DNA of 64,000 nt from Miltoncostaea sp963770865 (GCA_963770865.1 CAVYRD010000007.1:62001-126000), one strand, 5' to 3'. Positions 8,427-17,854 are shown, counted from the stretch's first letter. The notes: generated by a model not told the origin, from the sequence alone. Program-made: numbers and translations.

Positions 8427-8669
8427 CTACTGGAGGTAGTCCTCCACGGTCTCCTCGTCGCGCGGGCTCACGCGGTCCGGGTCCTGCCCGAACTCCTCGC
8501 GCGCCCTGCGCTGGCGCAAGAGGTCCCAGTAGCGGTCGAGCTCGACCCTCACCTGCTCCAGGCGGGCGTGGTCCTCGGCGCCGAGACCCGTGCCCTCGGC
8601 CGTGGCCAGGAGCCGGTGCTCCTCCTCGACGAGCCCCTCGATGCGCGCCTGCACCTGCGCGTCGTCCAT
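8427..8669 (-). CDS. DUF2630 family protein
   Basis: 80-residue acidic helical protein, MDDAQVQARIEGLVEEEHRL, with RLEQVRVELDRYWDLLRQRR in the middle; this is the DUF2630 signature widespread in Actinobacteria. Two predicted helices probably form a coiled coil. No catalytic residues are evident and the function is unknown. An ATG start preceded by GAGGG supports the start. It is a single gene between the HAD gene and a divergently read DUF5718-like gene. Confidence 0.82.
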   Translation of the reverse strand: MDDAQVQARIEGLVEEEHRLLATAEGTGLGAEDHARLEQVRVELDRYWDLLRQRRAREEFGQDPDRVSPRDEETVEDYLQ

Positions 8670-8764
8670 GGTGCCCTCCCTCGTCCGCTCGCGTGAAGGG
8701 AGGATGCCCGATCCCCGCACGCCACGCCCCGCCGTCCCTGGACGACCCTCCAAGCTGCCCGGCG

Positions 8765-9679
8765 ATGATCGACCTGCCGCTCGACGACCTCCGCGACGCC
8801 GCGGGCTTCGGGGTGGCGGGGAACTTCGCGGGCCACCTCGAGCAGGCCGGCGAGGCGGCCGACTTCGCCGGCCTCGCGGCCGCGTCGCACGAGGCACCCA
8901 GGGGGATCTTCCCGTGGTACCTGCCGGGCCGCGACGACTTCCTCGGCGTGTTCCCCCTCGCCAACGACCGGCTCCTGCGCCCGGCCTCCGCCGACGGCCC
9001 GGTGAACCTCCAGATCGAGCCCGAGGTCGGGCTGGTCTGTGCGGTGGGCTACGGCCCGGACGGGCGCCCGCGCACCATCGCGCCGGCGGCCCTCGGGGCG
9101 TTCAACGACTGCTCCATCCGCCGGCCGGGCGCCGCCAGGATCAGCCACAAGAAGAACTGGGGCGCCGGTTCGAAGGGCCTGGCCGCGCGCCTGTTCCCGG
9201 TGTCCGACCTCGGCCCCTCCGGGCCGGCGGCCGGCTTCCGGCTCGCGAGCTTCCTGCGCCGCGATGGCGCGGCGCACGAGTACGGCGTCAACAGCCCGCT
9301 GGCCGGCTACTCCTACTACGGCGCGCGGCTGCTCGACTGGATCGTGGAGCGCCTGCGCAATCAGGCGGGCGGCCACGACACGCCGCTCGAGCCGGTGGGC
9401 GACTACCTCGTCGCCGCCGGGCGCCCGCCGACGGCGGTGATCGGCATCGGCGCCACGCGCTACACGCCGCTCGGCGAGTCAACCTACCTGGAGCCGGGCG
9501 ACGAGTCGGTGGTGATCGTGTACGACGCCGCGGTCACGCCGCCCGACGGCGTGCGCGCCGCGGTGTGCGCGGGGCGCGAGGACGCGCTGGAGGCGGCGTC
9601 CGTGCTGCGCCAGGCGGTCGAGGGCGCCGGAAAGGCGCCGGGGCGGGCGTCCGTGCCCGCCCCGCGGCGAGTCCCCTAG
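8765..9679 (+). CDS. DUF5718-like protein, fumarylacetoacetase-type fold suspected
   Basis: 304 residues. Long conserved blocks are visible: GFGVAGNFAGHLEQAGEA, PRGIFPWYLPG, NLQIEPEVGLVCAV, GAFNDCSIRRPGAARISHKK, NWGAGSKGL, GYSYYGARLLDWIV and IGIGATRYTPLGESTYLEPG. I recognise these from a family I recall as DUF5718, found also in Campylobacterota. The pattern of acidic residues (EPE) and FND resembles the fumarylacetoacetate hydrolase superfamily, but that is inference and no substrate can be named. Its TAG overlaps the stop codon of the convergent secreted protein by three bases. Confidence 0.7.
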   Translation: MIDLPLDDLRDAAGFGVAGNFAGHLEQAGEAADFAGLAAASHEAPRGIFPWYLPGRDDFLGVFPLANDRLLRPASADGPVNLQIEPEVGLVCAVGYGPDGRPRTIAPAALGAFNDCSIRRPGAARISHKKNWGAGSKGLAARLFPVSDLGPSGPAAGFRLASFLRRDGAAHEYGVNSPLAGYSYYGARLLDWIVERLRNQAGGHDTPLEPVGDYLVAAGRPPTAVIGIGATRYTPLGESTYLEPGDESVVIVYDAAVTPPDGVRAAVCAGREDALEAASVLRQAVEGAGKAPGRASVPAPRRVP

Positions 9680-11112
9680 TTCGAGGCCGCCATGCTGACG
9701 GCGTCGAACTGGAAGCTGTTGCCCGAGCGCGCGCGGTCCTGGATCAGGGCGATCTCGATCCGGTCGCCGTTGCCCTGGGCCACGATGGAGCCGTTCAGCG
9801 GGAAGAAGCCCTTGGTGAGCTTCACCGTGCGCCCGCGCACCTCCTGGACGACCCGCCCGCCCGCGGTGCGCTCGCGCAGGTAGATCGTGACCGGCTTGCC
9901 CACCGTGTTGCGCGAGCCGGCGCGCACCCATGCGCGGGCCCGGTAGCGGGTGCCGGCGACCGCCGTCACGCCCTTCGTGCCCGGGCGGGTGACGGCGTAC
10001 TTGGCGCCCGGCCCGCTATAGGTGATCTGGGCGACGCTCTTGCCCTGCGGAGCGGTGTCGGCCGACCGGCGACGGAGCGAGCCGCGCCAGCTGGTCCAGG
10101 GGTCGAGCAGCTTCTCGAACGACGGGTTCGTCAGGCGGTTGCCGCGCAGGATGATCGCGATCTTCCTGCCGCCGGACGACGCGGAGTCGGGGACGGCCGA
10201 AGGGCCCGCCGGGGCGGGCGCCGCGCCGGAGACGATGCCGCTCACGCCGGGCAGCGGGGTGAAGCCGACGACCGGCGCCTCCGGGCCGCCGTAGTCGGAC
10301 TGCGCGCTCACGTGGGTGACGCCGGGACGCCCGGCCCACTGCTGGGCCTCGCCCGTCGAGTTCGCGATCACCATGTTGCGGACCGGCTTGGTCCAGTCCG
10401 AGCGCTGCAGCATCCCGGCCCAGCGCGCGTTCTCGGAGTACGGGTGGTGCTCCACCGCGATCCCGTTCAGATCCGGGTTCCCGTTCTCCCAGATGTTGTT
10501 GGCGACGAGGATCACGTTCGGTCCGAGCGCCGCGCGCAGGCGGTGGATGAGGTCGCGGGCGCCCGCGTTCCACGCGGTGCGCTCCGAGGAGCTCATCGAG
10601 TCCCAGGCGTCGGTCCAGAGCCGGTCGCCGATCACGTCGAGGAAGATGCCCTTGGCGTGCGTGCTCGGGAACCACTGCCGCGTCCACTCGACCGCGTGGA
10701 GCACCCAGGGCGAGCCGGGCCGGAGGTCGAGCATCGGCAGGTTCGGGAAGTTGTACCGGGTCGGCGTCATCAGGTACGCCGAGCTGGTCTGGGAGCCGCC
10801 GTACAGGCCGGCCTCGGCGCCCGAGGCCGAGTAGCCGGTGTTGGCGCCCTCGACGTAGTTCACGTACATGTAGACCTCTCCGCCACCCGCCTGGACGCGG
10901 TCCACCACGCCCGGGTTGGAGAAGTTGCGTCCCACGACCACCGCGCCTGTCGGGTGCGCGTAGGCGGTGATGTTCGTGGAGTTCGAGTAGTCCAGCGTGA
11001 AGGGATTGGCCGCTGCGTTCGCGGCCGCGGGCGCGGCGAGGGCCGCGACCGCGGCCCCGGCGACGGCGTACCGGCAGGCACGCATGCGCCGGGAACGGAC
11101 TCGCTTCGACAT
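9676..11112 (-). CDS. Secreted putative glycoside hydrolase with C-terminal carbohydrate-binding-like domain
   Basis: 478 residues. A Sec signal follows an Arg-rich n-region (MSKRVRSRRMRACRYAVAGA, cleavage near NAAANPF). Residues about 35-290 look like a TIM-barrel glycosidase of the GH114/DUF4015 kind: GEVYMYVNYVEGAN, HAKGIFLDVIGDRLW with candidate acidic residues, LIHRLRAALGPNVILVANN and NGIAVEHHPYSE. After a Ser/Ala/Pro linker, residues about 340-478 form a beta-sandwich like CBM4/9 (LTNPSFEKLLDPWTSW ... YRARAWVRAGS ... SFQFDAVSMAAS). AAAGGA upstream supports the ATG. Substrate, possibly a galactosamine-type polysaccharide, is speculative. Confidence 0.65.
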   Translation of the reverse strand: MSKRVRSRRMRACRYAVAGAAVAALAAPAAANAAANPFTLDYSNSTNITAYAHPTGAVVVGRNFSNPGVVDRVQAGGGEVYMYVNYVEGANTGYSASGAEAGLYGGSQTSSAYLMTPTRYNFPNLPMLDLRPGSPWVLHAVEWTRQWFPSTHAKGIFLDVIGDRLWTDAWDSMSSSERTAWNAGARDLIHRLRAALGPNVILVANNIWENGNPDLNGIAVEHHPYSENARWAGMLQRSDWTKPVRNMVIANSTGEAQQWAGRPGVTHVSAQSDYGGPEAPVVGFTPLPGVSGIVSGAAPAPAGPSAVPDSASSGGRKIAIILRGNRLTNPSFEKLLDPWTSWRGSLRRRSADTAPQGKSVAQITYSGPGAKYAVTRPGTKGVTAVAGTRYRARAWVRAGSRNTVGKPVTIYLRERTAGGRVVQEVRGRTVKLTKGFFPLNGSIVAQGNGDRIEIALIQDRARSGNSFQFDAVSMAASN

Positions 11113-11520
11113 GTGGGTCGATCCTTTCCACCCCACCCGGGCACGGGTGACGCGATGGCTCATGGACACACCGGGGGCTCACTGCGTCGGTCACGCCGTC
11201 CAGCGCGCGCCCGGTCGAACGACCCGGAGTCTTAGCAGCGCGCGGGAACCGGAAGAATCGGCGAATTGCGGGACCGCCGCACGGCGATGTTCCGTCAGAC
11301 CCCCACCCGGGCGGGGCTGCCGCCCTCCCCCGGGAGGTCAGGTCGAGTACCAGGAACAATTTATTCTTCTTACATTTGACCGGCGATCGCCGCGGAACCG
11401 CCAGCCGACCCGCGCCGGCGGAAGGCGGGTTGCGTCACGGAACGGCTCCCGTGGGCCACGGACCCGTCTGTTCCCCCGCGCGGCTAAGCGAGGCACCCCG
11501 CCCGGCCGATACGCGCAAGC
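11113..11520. other. Divergent intergenic region with an A+T-rich core
   Basis: 408 bp between the minus-strand secreted protein and the plus-strand GGDEF/HD-GYP gene. A short A+T-rich stretch around 11350-11378, unusual here, contains TTGACC at about 11374. It probably holds promoters for both genes. No ORF or hairpin stands out. Confidence 0.4.
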
Positions 11521-14118
11521 GTGACCCGGGTCCCCCGCTCCTTCCGCCTGCTCGCGCTGGCGGGCCTGCTCAGCACGTCCGCGGTCGTGGTCGCGATGCT
11601 GCTCGCCCCGGACGCGCTCGCCGCCCAGGTGGCCGGGCGCTGGGGCCAGGCGCTCGCCGAGGGCGCCGGGGCGGTGGCCTGCGGCCGCTGCGCCCGCGGC
11701 CTCGCGGGCCGGGGGCGGCTGACCTGGGGCCTGTTCGCCGCCGGCGAGGCCATCTGGGCGCTGACCGACCTCGGGGTGGGCGTCGGCCTGCTCGCCGGCG
11801 TCGACCCCGCCCCGCCGAGCGTCTTCGACATCACGTGGCTCGCGTTCTACGTCCCGATGTTCGCCGGGGCCCTCGTCCTCTACGGCCGCCTGCGCCCGGA
11901 GCGCACCTGGCAGGGGGTGCTCGACGCCGCCCTGGTGAGCGCCGCGATGAGCCTGGTCGGCTGGCATCTGCTGGTCGGCCCGGTGGCGAGCGGCGCGAGC
12001 GGCGGGCGGCTCGGGACGCTGGTCAACATGCTCTACCCGATCCTCGACCTGGCCTGCCTGGGGGCCCTCGGCTGGGTCGTGGCGCGCCACATGCGCGCGG
12101 CGCCCCCGTGGCTGTGGTGGGTCGTCGCCGCCTTCGGCCTCGGGCTCGCCGCCGACGTCGCCTACCTGCTCACCTACCTCAACGGGCTGGCCGTCGCGGG
12201 CGGCCTCGCGGCCGGCGCCTACATGACCGCGGGCTGGCTCTGGGCCCTCGCCGCCGACCGGCGCCGCATCTGGCCGCGCCGCGTGTGGGAGGCCGGGGTG
12301 CGCGGGGCGCCGCCGACCTGGAGCGAGGCGATCCCGGTCGCGAGCGGCCTCGCCGTCGCCGGGCTGATCGCCGCCGGGCGCGGCCCGCTCGGCCTGCTCG
12401 CGCTGGCGACGCTCGCCCTCGCGCTCGGCCGCATGGGGCTCACCTACCGCTCCAACCGCTCGCTCATCGCCGAGCGCCGCGCCCAGGAGGAGCGGCTGCG
12501 TCAGCTGCTCGGCGAGCAGGCCGCCCTGCGCCGCGTGGCCGAGGCCGTGGCCAGCGGGATGGAGCCGGCCGGCCTCTTCGCCCTGGTCGCGCGGGAGACC
12601 GCCGGCCTCTTCCGCGCCGACCTGGGCCTGGTGTGGCGCTTCGAGGGCGAGAGCGCGGAGGCCGTCGGCTGCTTCGGCGACGCCGCACCCGGCGCCGGCC
12701 ACCGCATCGAGCTCACGGGCACCGGCGCCGCGCCCAGCGTGGCCCGCAGCGCCGCCTCCACCCGCGCGTCCTACCCGCTGGAGGGCCCGGCCGGCGGAGG
12801 CCTCCACCGTCACGGCATCGCCAGCCCGATCACGGCCGGCGGCGAGCTGTGGGGCTGCGTCCACGTCGCCGTGACCCGCGCGGACCCGCGCACGCCGTTC
12901 GACGCGGAGGTCACCGAGCGCCTCGCGGGCTTCGCCGACCTCGTCGGGGTGGCCATCGGCAACGCCGAGGCGCGCCTGGCCCTGGAGGCCCGCGCCGCGA
13001 CCGACCCGCTCACCGGGCTCGCCAACCACCGCTTCTTCCAGGAGCGGCTGCGCGAGGAGTGGGAGCGCGCCCGGCGCCACCACCAGGAGCTCGCCCTGGT
13101 GCTCGTCGACCTCGACCACTTCAAGCGCATCAACGACGTGTACGGCCACCCGGCCGGCGACGGGGTGCTCGTGGAGGCGGCCCGGCGGCTGAGCCAGGCC
13201 ACCCGCTCCCACGACCTCGTGGCCCGCATCGGCGGAGAGGAGTTCGCGTGGGTGCTGCCGTACGCCTCCGAGGCCGAGGCCCTGGAGGCCGCCGAGCGCG
13301 CCCGCGCCCTGATCGGCGGGGCGGCCTTTCCGGGCGTCGGGACCCTGACCGCGTCCTTCGGCATGTGCCACGCCTCGGAGGCCTCGGGGCCGAGCGAGCT
13401 GCACCAGATGGCCGACGACGCGCTCTACGCCGCCAAGCGCCGGGGCCGCGACCGCGTCTGCAGCCACCCGCTCGATTCCCCGTCCGGGGAGCCCGACCCG
13501 CTGCTCACCGCCAACGGGCGCCGCCGGCAGACCGCGACCGGCGTTCTCAGCCTGGCGCGCGCGGTGGACGCGAAGGACCCGGCCACCCGCCGCCACTCCG
13601 GCCGCGTCGCCGACCTCGCGGTCCAGCTCGCCACCACGCTCGGCTGGGACTCGATCCGCTGCGTCGGCCTGCGCGACGCCGGCCTGATGCACGACGTCGG
13701 CAAGATCGCCGTGTCCGACGCGGTCCTCCTGAAGCCCGGCCCGCTCACGGCCGAGGAGTACGAGATCGTGAAGACGCACGCCGCCGTCGGCGCGGGCATC
13801 GTGGCCGACGTGCTCAGCCCCGAGCAGGTCGCGTGGGTGCGCCACCACCACGAGCGGGTGGACGGCCGCGGCTACCCCGACGGGCTCGAGGGCGACGCCA
13901 TCCCCGAGGGCGCACGCATCCTGGCGCTCGCCGACTCGGTCAACGTGATGATCACGCCGCGCACCTACGCGCCGGGCATGACGATCGAGGAGGCCCTCGA
14001 GGAGTGCCGCCGGTGCTCCGGCGAGCAGTTCGACCCGCGCGTGGTGGAGGCGCTTGCGCGGCTGGTCGCGATCGGCGCCGTCGCCCCGCCCCCCGCCCTC
14101 TTCGCGGGGCTGACGTAG
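11521..14118 (+). CDS. Membrane GAF-GGDEF-HD-GYP cyclic-di-GMP protein
   Basis: 865 residues. The first ~310 residues are a run of eight or more hydrophobic segments (MASE-like sensor). Residues ~330-480 are a GAF domain. The GGDEF domain carries RIGGEEF near residue 570 and an inhibitory-site RSHD five residues before it, so it should be an active, product-inhibited diguanylate cyclase. Residues ~680-850 are an HD-GYP phosphodiesterase with HDVGKIAV, HAAVGAGI, HHHERVDGRGYPDGL and LALADSVNVM. Both synthesis and breakdown of c-di-GMP are therefore encoded in one protein. GTG start, no obvious Shine-Dalgarno sequence. Single-gene unit, possibly co-transcribed with the small gene downstream. Confidence 0.9.
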   Translation: MTRVPRSFRLLALAGLLSTSAVVVAMLLAPDALAAQVAGRWGQALAEGAGAVACGRCARGLAGRGRLTWGLFAAGEAIWALTDLGVGVGLLAGVDPAPPSVFDITWLAFYVPMFAGALVLYGRLRPERTWQGVLDAALVSAAMSLVGWHLLVGPVASGASGGRLGTLVNMLYPILDLACLGALGWVVARHMRAAPPWLWWVVAAFGLGLAADVAYLLTYLNGLAVAGGLAAGAYMTAGWLWALAADRRRIWPRRVWEAGVRGAPPTWSEAIPVASGLAVAGLIAAGRGPLGLLALATLALALGRMGLTYRSNRSLIAERRAQEERLRQLLGEQAALRRVAEAVASGMEPAGLFALVARETAGLFRADLGLVWRFEGESAEAVGCFGDAAPGAGHRIELTGTGAAPSVARSAASTRASYPLEGPAGGGLHRHGIASPITAGGELWGCVHVAVTRADPRTPFDAEVTERLAGFADLVGVAIGNAEARLALEARAATDPLTGLANHRFFQERLREEWERARRHHQELALVLVDLDHFKRINDVYGHPAGDGVLVEAARRLSQATRSHDLVARIGGEEFAWVLPYASEAEALEAAERARALIGGAAFPGVGTLTASFGMCHASEASGPSELHQMADDALYAAKRRGRDRVCSHPLDSPSGEPDPLLTANGRRRQTATGVLSLARAVDAKDPATRRHSGRVADLAVQLATTLGWDSIRCVGLRDAGLMHDVGKIAVSDAVLLKPGPLTAEEYEIVKTHAAVGAGIVADVLSPEQVAWVRHHHERVDGRGYPDGLEGDAIPEGARILALADSVNVMITPRTYAPGMTIEEALEECRRCSGEQFDPRVVEALARLVAIGAVAPPPALFAGLT

Positions 14119-14173
14119 GATCACCACACCGCGAGCATCGGCGCCCCCGCGCGCCCGGCCGAGAGGGCGAGAC

Positions 14174-14572
14174 ATGAGAGAAGAGATCCTGACGGTCCTT
14201 GCCAAGGAGCCCGGGCGCTGGACGCCCGGCGCCGTCAGCTGGTCCCTCGGCCGCGAGGCCACCGGCGTCCTGGGGCGCGACCCCGACCCCGAGGTGGCCG
14301 AGGCGGTCGGCGCGCTGATGGAGGAGGGCGCCGTGGTCGAGCTGACCGCCTGCCCGGTCTGCGGCGCGCCCGGCGTTCTGCACGTCCTGGCCGGCCGCCC
14401 GCCGGAGATGGACCAGGCCGTCGCCCCGCTCAACACCGAGGAGCTCAGCGATCGCATCGAGCCCCTGGTCGCCGCCGGGCAGGTCGAGGTGGCCGAGATC
14501 GTGGAGCTCGACGTGCGCCCCTGCTGCGCTCGCACCGGCCGCGCCTGGAGGCGCCCGCCCAAGCCCGCCTGA
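14174..14572 (+). CDS. Hypothetical protein with winged-helix-like N-terminus and paired cysteines
   Basis: 132 residues. The first ~60 residues (MREEILTVLAKEPGRWTPGA ... VGALMEEGAVVEL) read like a small winged-helix domain. A CPVC pair follows at about residues 61-64 and a CC pair near residue 122, so one metal site is possible. ATG start with GAGAGGGCGAG just upstream. It lies 55 bases after the c-di-GMP gene on the same strand. Not recognised; a small DNA-binding regulator is one possibility. Confidence 0.55.
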   Translation: MREEILTVLAKEPGRWTPGAVSWSLGREATGVLGRDPDPEVAEAVGALMEEGAVVELTACPVCGAPGVLHVLAGRPPEMDQAVAPLNTEELSDRIEPLVAAGQVEVAEIVELDVRPCCARTGRAWRRPPKPA

Positions 14573-14689
14573 GCCGCTCGCCGGCAGGTGCGCCGGCGGA
14601 TCGCCCGTAATACGCTCGCCTGGCGCTCCGTGAGGGCCCGGGCCCCGCCGGGGCGTCATCACCATTGGCGACCTCGGGAGGGCTGCGCG

Positions 14690-15058
14690 ATGTCGAGGTA
14701 CGTGTCGTTCTTCAGCTACACGGGCGAGGCGTGGGGGCAGATGGTCGACAACCCCGCCGACCGCGCGGAGGCCGCCCGTATTGCGATCGAGCAGGCCGGC
14801 GGCCACATGGACGCCTTCTACTGGACCCTCGGGCAGTACGACGGGTTCGTGGTCTACGACATGCCCGATCCGCTGTCGGCGGCGGCCTACTCGGCCGCGG
14901 TCTGCGCGTCCGGGCGCCTCGCGCGCCAGGAGACCTGCCAGGTGCTCGACGACGCCGACGCGCAGGCGGTGCTCGCGCGGGCCGGTACGGTCGTGCGGTC
15001 CTACCGGCCGCCGGGCGCGCCGGCCGACTGGCGGGAGGGGTACGACGCGCTCGGCTGA
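14690..15058 (+). CDS. GYD domain protein
   Basis: 122 residues with the GYD-domain pattern: YVSFFSYTGEAWGQMVDNPA, RIAIEQAGGHMDAFYWTLGQ, YDGFVVYDMPDPLSAAAYSA, CASGRLARQETCQVLDDADA. The family is a small ferredoxin-fold protein of unknown role, common in Actinobacteria and Proteobacteria. ATG start with GGGAGGG upstream. A -10-like TAATACGCT at about 14607-14615 would give a leader of about 70 bases. Confidence 0.82.
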   Translation: MSRYVSFFSYTGEAWGQMVDNPADRAEAARIAIEQAGGHMDAFYWTLGQYDGFVVYDMPDPLSAAAYSAAVCASGRLARQETCQVLDDADAQAVLARAGTVVRSYRPPGAPADWREGYDALG

Positions 15059-15070
15059 GCGCGGGCCGCC

Positions 15071-15697
15071 CTAGGAGGCGGCCGGCGCCGCGCCGCCCTG
15101 CTCGGCGACGAATCGCCGCACCGCCTCCTTGGCCCCGCCGGCGATCGGCCGCCCGTGGGCGGGCAGGAGCGTGTCCCAGTCCTCGTCGAGCAGGCGCGCG
15201 TAGGCCTCCAGGAGCCGGGCCCGCGTGCGCGGCGGGTCGAACATCAGGTTGTCGGGGACGAAGCCGAGCGGCCCGTCGGGCGGGAAGCGGACCAGGCCAT
15301 CGGCAACGGCGAGGGCCTTGTGGGAGCGGCAGAGGAGGGCCGTCTCGTCGGGGCAGATGCCGCCCACCTCGAACGAGGTCACACCCCCCGGCAGCTCGTC
15401 GCCCGGGGTGAAGAACTCCACCGGCTCGCCGTGGGTGAACTCCTGGGCGCCCAGGCGGCTGCAGAGCACGCGGGTGCCGTAGCGCTCGGCGAACTCCCCC
15501 GCGTCGCGGTAGTGGTGCCGGTTGGTGAGGAGCGCCGCCACCGGGCTGCCGGACGCGTCGAACCACCCGATGCCCTCGGGCGGGACGCGCGGGTCGATGA
15601 GCACCCGCTCCGCGGCGAGCCAGTAGGTGCTGATCTCGATGCCCCACCGCGCGTGGACCGTCGTCCAGTGCCAGAGGCCGGGGAGGATCTCGTCCAT
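15071..15697 (-). CDS. Metallo-beta-lactamase-fold-like protein lacking the HxHxDH motif
   Basis: 208 residues. The overall layout (opening strand MDEILPGLWHWTTVHARW, turn VLIDPRVPPEGIGWFDASGS, late LLPAHGRPIAGGAKEAVRRF) is that of an MBL-fold hydrolase. The canonical HxHxDH is replaced by LLTNRHHYRDAGEF, so the metal site is probably altered or lost, although the late AHG histidine is kept. Function unknown. A strong hairpin lies between it and the gad gene to its right. Confidence 0.6.
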   Translation of the reverse strand: MDEILPGLWHWTTVHARWGIEISTYWLAAERVLIDPRVPPEGIGWFDASGSPVAALLTNRHHYRDAGEFAERYGTRVLCSRLGAQEFTHGEPVEFFTPGDELPGGVTSFEVGGICPDETALLCRSHKALAVADGLVRFPPDGPLGFVPDNLMFDPPRTRARLLEAYARLLDEDWDTLLPAHGRPIAGGAKEAVRRFVAEQGGAAPAAS

Positions 15698-15713
15698 CGC
15701 CTCAGTCTCCCAC

Positions 15714-15740
15714 GCGCGCCGGCGCCCCGCGCCGGCGCGC
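15714..15740 (-). terminator. GC-rich hairpin downstream of gad
   Basis: Perfect 11-bp inverted repeat (GCGCGCCGGCG and its complement) with a 5-base loop, without a U tract. It lies 28 bases past the glutamate decarboxylase stop and is likely a terminator or mRNA-end stabiliser. Confidence 0.5.
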
Positions 15741-15767
15741 GTGCCGGCGCGCGGGCGCCCCCCGTGG

Positions 15768-17141
15768 TCAGTACCCGGTGCCGGTCTTGACGCGCTTGCG
15801 GTCCAGGGCGTGCAGGCCGCCCTTCTGGTCGAGCGTCGCGCACGCCTGCGCGATGTCGGTGGCGAGCGTCTCGACGAGCGGCTGCCCGAGCGTCTCCTTG
15901 CACAGCGCGCGCAGGATCGTCATGTGGTCCGCCTCGGGCGGCAGCGTGTAGGCGGGCACCATCCAGCCGCGCTCCGCGGCGAGCTGCGAGGCGACGTCGA
16001 ACTCGTCGTAGGCGCGATCGCCGGTCAGACGGAAGGCGACGAGCGGCAACTGCTCGTTGTGGTGCTCGCCGACCAGCTCGAAGTTCCCGGTCGCGACGAT
16101 CCGCTCGCTCAACAGGCGCGCGTTGTGCTGCATCGTCTCCATGATCGCGCGGTAGCCCTCGCGCCCGTACCGGACGAAGTTGTAGTACTGGGCCAGCACC
16201 ATGGAGGCGCCCGTCGAGAAGTTCAGCGTGAACGTCGCGTCGCGCTTGCCGAGGTAGTCCTCGTAGAAGACGAGGTCCTCGGGCAGGTCGGCCGGCTCGC
16301 GGAACACCAGCCATCCCAGCCCCGGGTACACCAGGCCGTACTTGTGGCCGGAGACGTTGATCGAGCGCACCTGCTCGAGCCGGAAGTCCCACGGCGTGTC
16401 GGGGTACAGGAAGGGCCACACGAAGCCGCCGCTCGCGCCGTCGACGTGGATCGGGACGTCGAGCCCGCGGTCGTTCTTGAGGCGCAGGAGGAGGTCGTTG
16501 ATGCCGCTGATGTCGTCGGCGTGGCCGGTGAAGGTGGTGCCCAGGACCGCGGCGACGCCGATCGTGTTCTCGTCGACGTGCGGCTCGACGTCCTCGGGCC
16601 CGATCGTCAGCTTGTCGGGCTTCAACGGGATGATGCGGGGCTCGACGTCGAAGTAGCGGCAGAACTTGTCCCAGACCACGTGGACGTCGGCGCCGAAGAC
16701 GAGGTTCGGCCGGTCCGTGGCGAGGCCCGCCTGCTCACGGCGCGCGCGCCACTTCCACTTCAGGCTCAGGGCGCCGAGCATGATCGCCTCCGACGATCCC
16801 TGCGTCCGCGTGCCGGTGGTCGGCCCGGGGGCGTGGTACAGGTCGGCGAGCATCCGGATGCAGCGCTGCTCGATCTCGGCGGTCTGCGGGTACTCGGCGT
16901 GGTCGATGTAGTTGCGGTGCAGGTTCTCGGCGATGACCCGCTGCGCTTCGGGCTCCATCCATGTCGTCACGAACGTCGCGAGGTTGCGCATCGGGATCCC
17001 GTCGAGGATCAGCTCCTCCCCGAGCAGCCGCATCGCCTCCACGGGCGGCATCCCGTGGTCCGGGAGCCGTCCGTCGGGCGCGTCGTTGCGGAGGAAGGCG
17101 GTCCCGTAGCGGTCGGCGTACGGCGGCTCTGCGCTCGTCAT
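15768..17141 (-). CDS. gad: Glutamate decarboxylase
   Basis: 457 residues. PLP-dependent decarboxylation of glutamate to GABA with proton consumption. Family signatures are clear: MRNLATFVTTWMEPEA, NYIDHAEYPQTAEIEQRC, GTRTQGSSEAIMLGALSLKW, HVDGASGGFVWPFLYPD and the PLP-lysine motif SINVSGHKYGLVYPGLGW. The C-terminus (GLHALDRKRVKTGTGY) ends with a short basic region as in GadB-type enzymes. No GadC antiporter is adjacent; instead the upstream gene is a YrhK-like membrane protein whose stop overlaps this ATG by four bases. A role in acid resistance or GABA metabolism is inferred. Confidence 0.95.
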   Translation of the reverse strand: MTSAEPPYADRYGTAFLRNDAPDGRLPDHGMPPVEAMRLLGEELILDGIPMRNLATFVTTWMEPEAQRVIAENLHRNYIDHAEYPQTAEIEQRCIRMLADLYHAPGPTTGTRTQGSSEAIMLGALSLKWKWRARREQAGLATDRPNLVFGADVHVVWDKFCRYFDVEPRIIPLKPDKLTIGPEDVEPHVDENTIGVAAVLGTTFTGHADDISGINDLLLRLKNDRGLDVPIHVDGASGGFVWPFLYPDTPWDFRLEQVRSINVSGHKYGLVYPGLGWLVFREPADLPEDLVFYEDYLGKRDATFTLNFSTGASMVLAQYYNFVRYGREGYRAIMETMQHNARLLSERIVATGNFELVGEHHNEQLPLVAFRLTGDRAYDEFDVASQLAAERGWMVPAYTLPPEADHMTILRALCKETLGQPLVETLATDIAQACATLDQKGGLHALDRKRVKTGTGY

Positions 17142-17833
17142 GGATGACCCCCGAGTCGGATGGTGGACCCACCGTCCGGCACCGGCGGCGTTCCGGCATC
17201 ACCCGATTCGGGTGAACGCCCGGGGCGTCCGCCGAGCAGCGTGCCCATCGCGCAGGCCAGGAAGCAGGCCGCGCCGAGGCACGTGTTCAGGTTCGCCGCC
17301 GCGAGGTCGCGCACGGTCCCGCTCGACGGGACGACGTATCCCGCGATCGCCGAGATGCCGAAGAAGATGCAGCCGAGCAGGTTGATCCCCGGCTGCCACC
17401 AGCCCGGCGACCCCCGCGCGGGCAGCCACCCGCGCCGCGGCGCGGCGCGGTAGGCGATCGCGCCCGAGACCAGGAAGCACACCGAGCCGAACGCGTCCGG
17501 CCGCCAGACGAGCCGGTCGTAGTCGGGATTGGAGATCGCCGTGTCCAGGGCGCGCCAGGTCGAGACGTTGAAGAAGAGCGTCCCGGCCGACTGGATGACC
17601 GCGCTCCACCAGGCGGCCGCTCCGGCGCCCGGCTCGTCGCGGCCGCCGAACGCCAGCGACGTCTGGAGCGCGCCGCCCAGCGTGAAGAAGATCGAGCCCA
17701 CGAAGAAGGTGACCGCATCCGCGCGTCCACCGACCAGCTCGGCGTAGCCGGGAAACGGCCCGACCAGGAAGCACACCGATCCGACGGCGAACGACAGCGC
17801 CATCCATCGTTCACGATTCACGACCGCGAGCAT
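17138..17833 (-). CDS. YrhK-like polytopic membrane protein
   Basis: 231 residues with about six hydrophobic segments, each carrying a repeated G-x-x-x-F motif: GSVCFLVGPFPGY, GSIFFTLGGALQ, GTLFFNVSTW, GSVCFLVSGAIAY, GCIFFGISAIAG, GAACFLACAMGTLL. This pattern is that of YrhK-domain membrane proteins, here apparently a three-fold duplication. ATG at 17833 is chosen as the first start before the first helix; the frame stays open further upstream without coding character. The 4-base overlap with gad suggests the two act together, perhaps in transport or membrane homeostasis under acid; function unknown. Confidence 0.75.
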   Translation of the reverse strand: MLAVVNRERWMALSFAVGSVCFLVGPFPGYAELVGGRADAVTFFVGSIFFTLGGALQTSLAFGGRDEPGAGAAAWWSAVIQSAGTLFFNVSTWRALDTAISNPDYDRLVWRPDAFGSVCFLVSGAIAYRAAPRRGWLPARGSPGWWQPGINLLGCIFFGISAIAGYVVPSSGTVRDLAAANLNTCLGAACFLACAMGTLLGGRPGRSPESGDAGTPPVPDGGSTIRLGGHP

Positions 17834-17854
17834 CCCAGCTCCGCCCGCCACGCC

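Noticed and set aside
11338..14562. 1074-codon ORF antisense to the GGDEF/HD-GYP gene
   Set aside because: Composition is that of a shadow frame; both c-di-GMP domains on the plus strand are intact.
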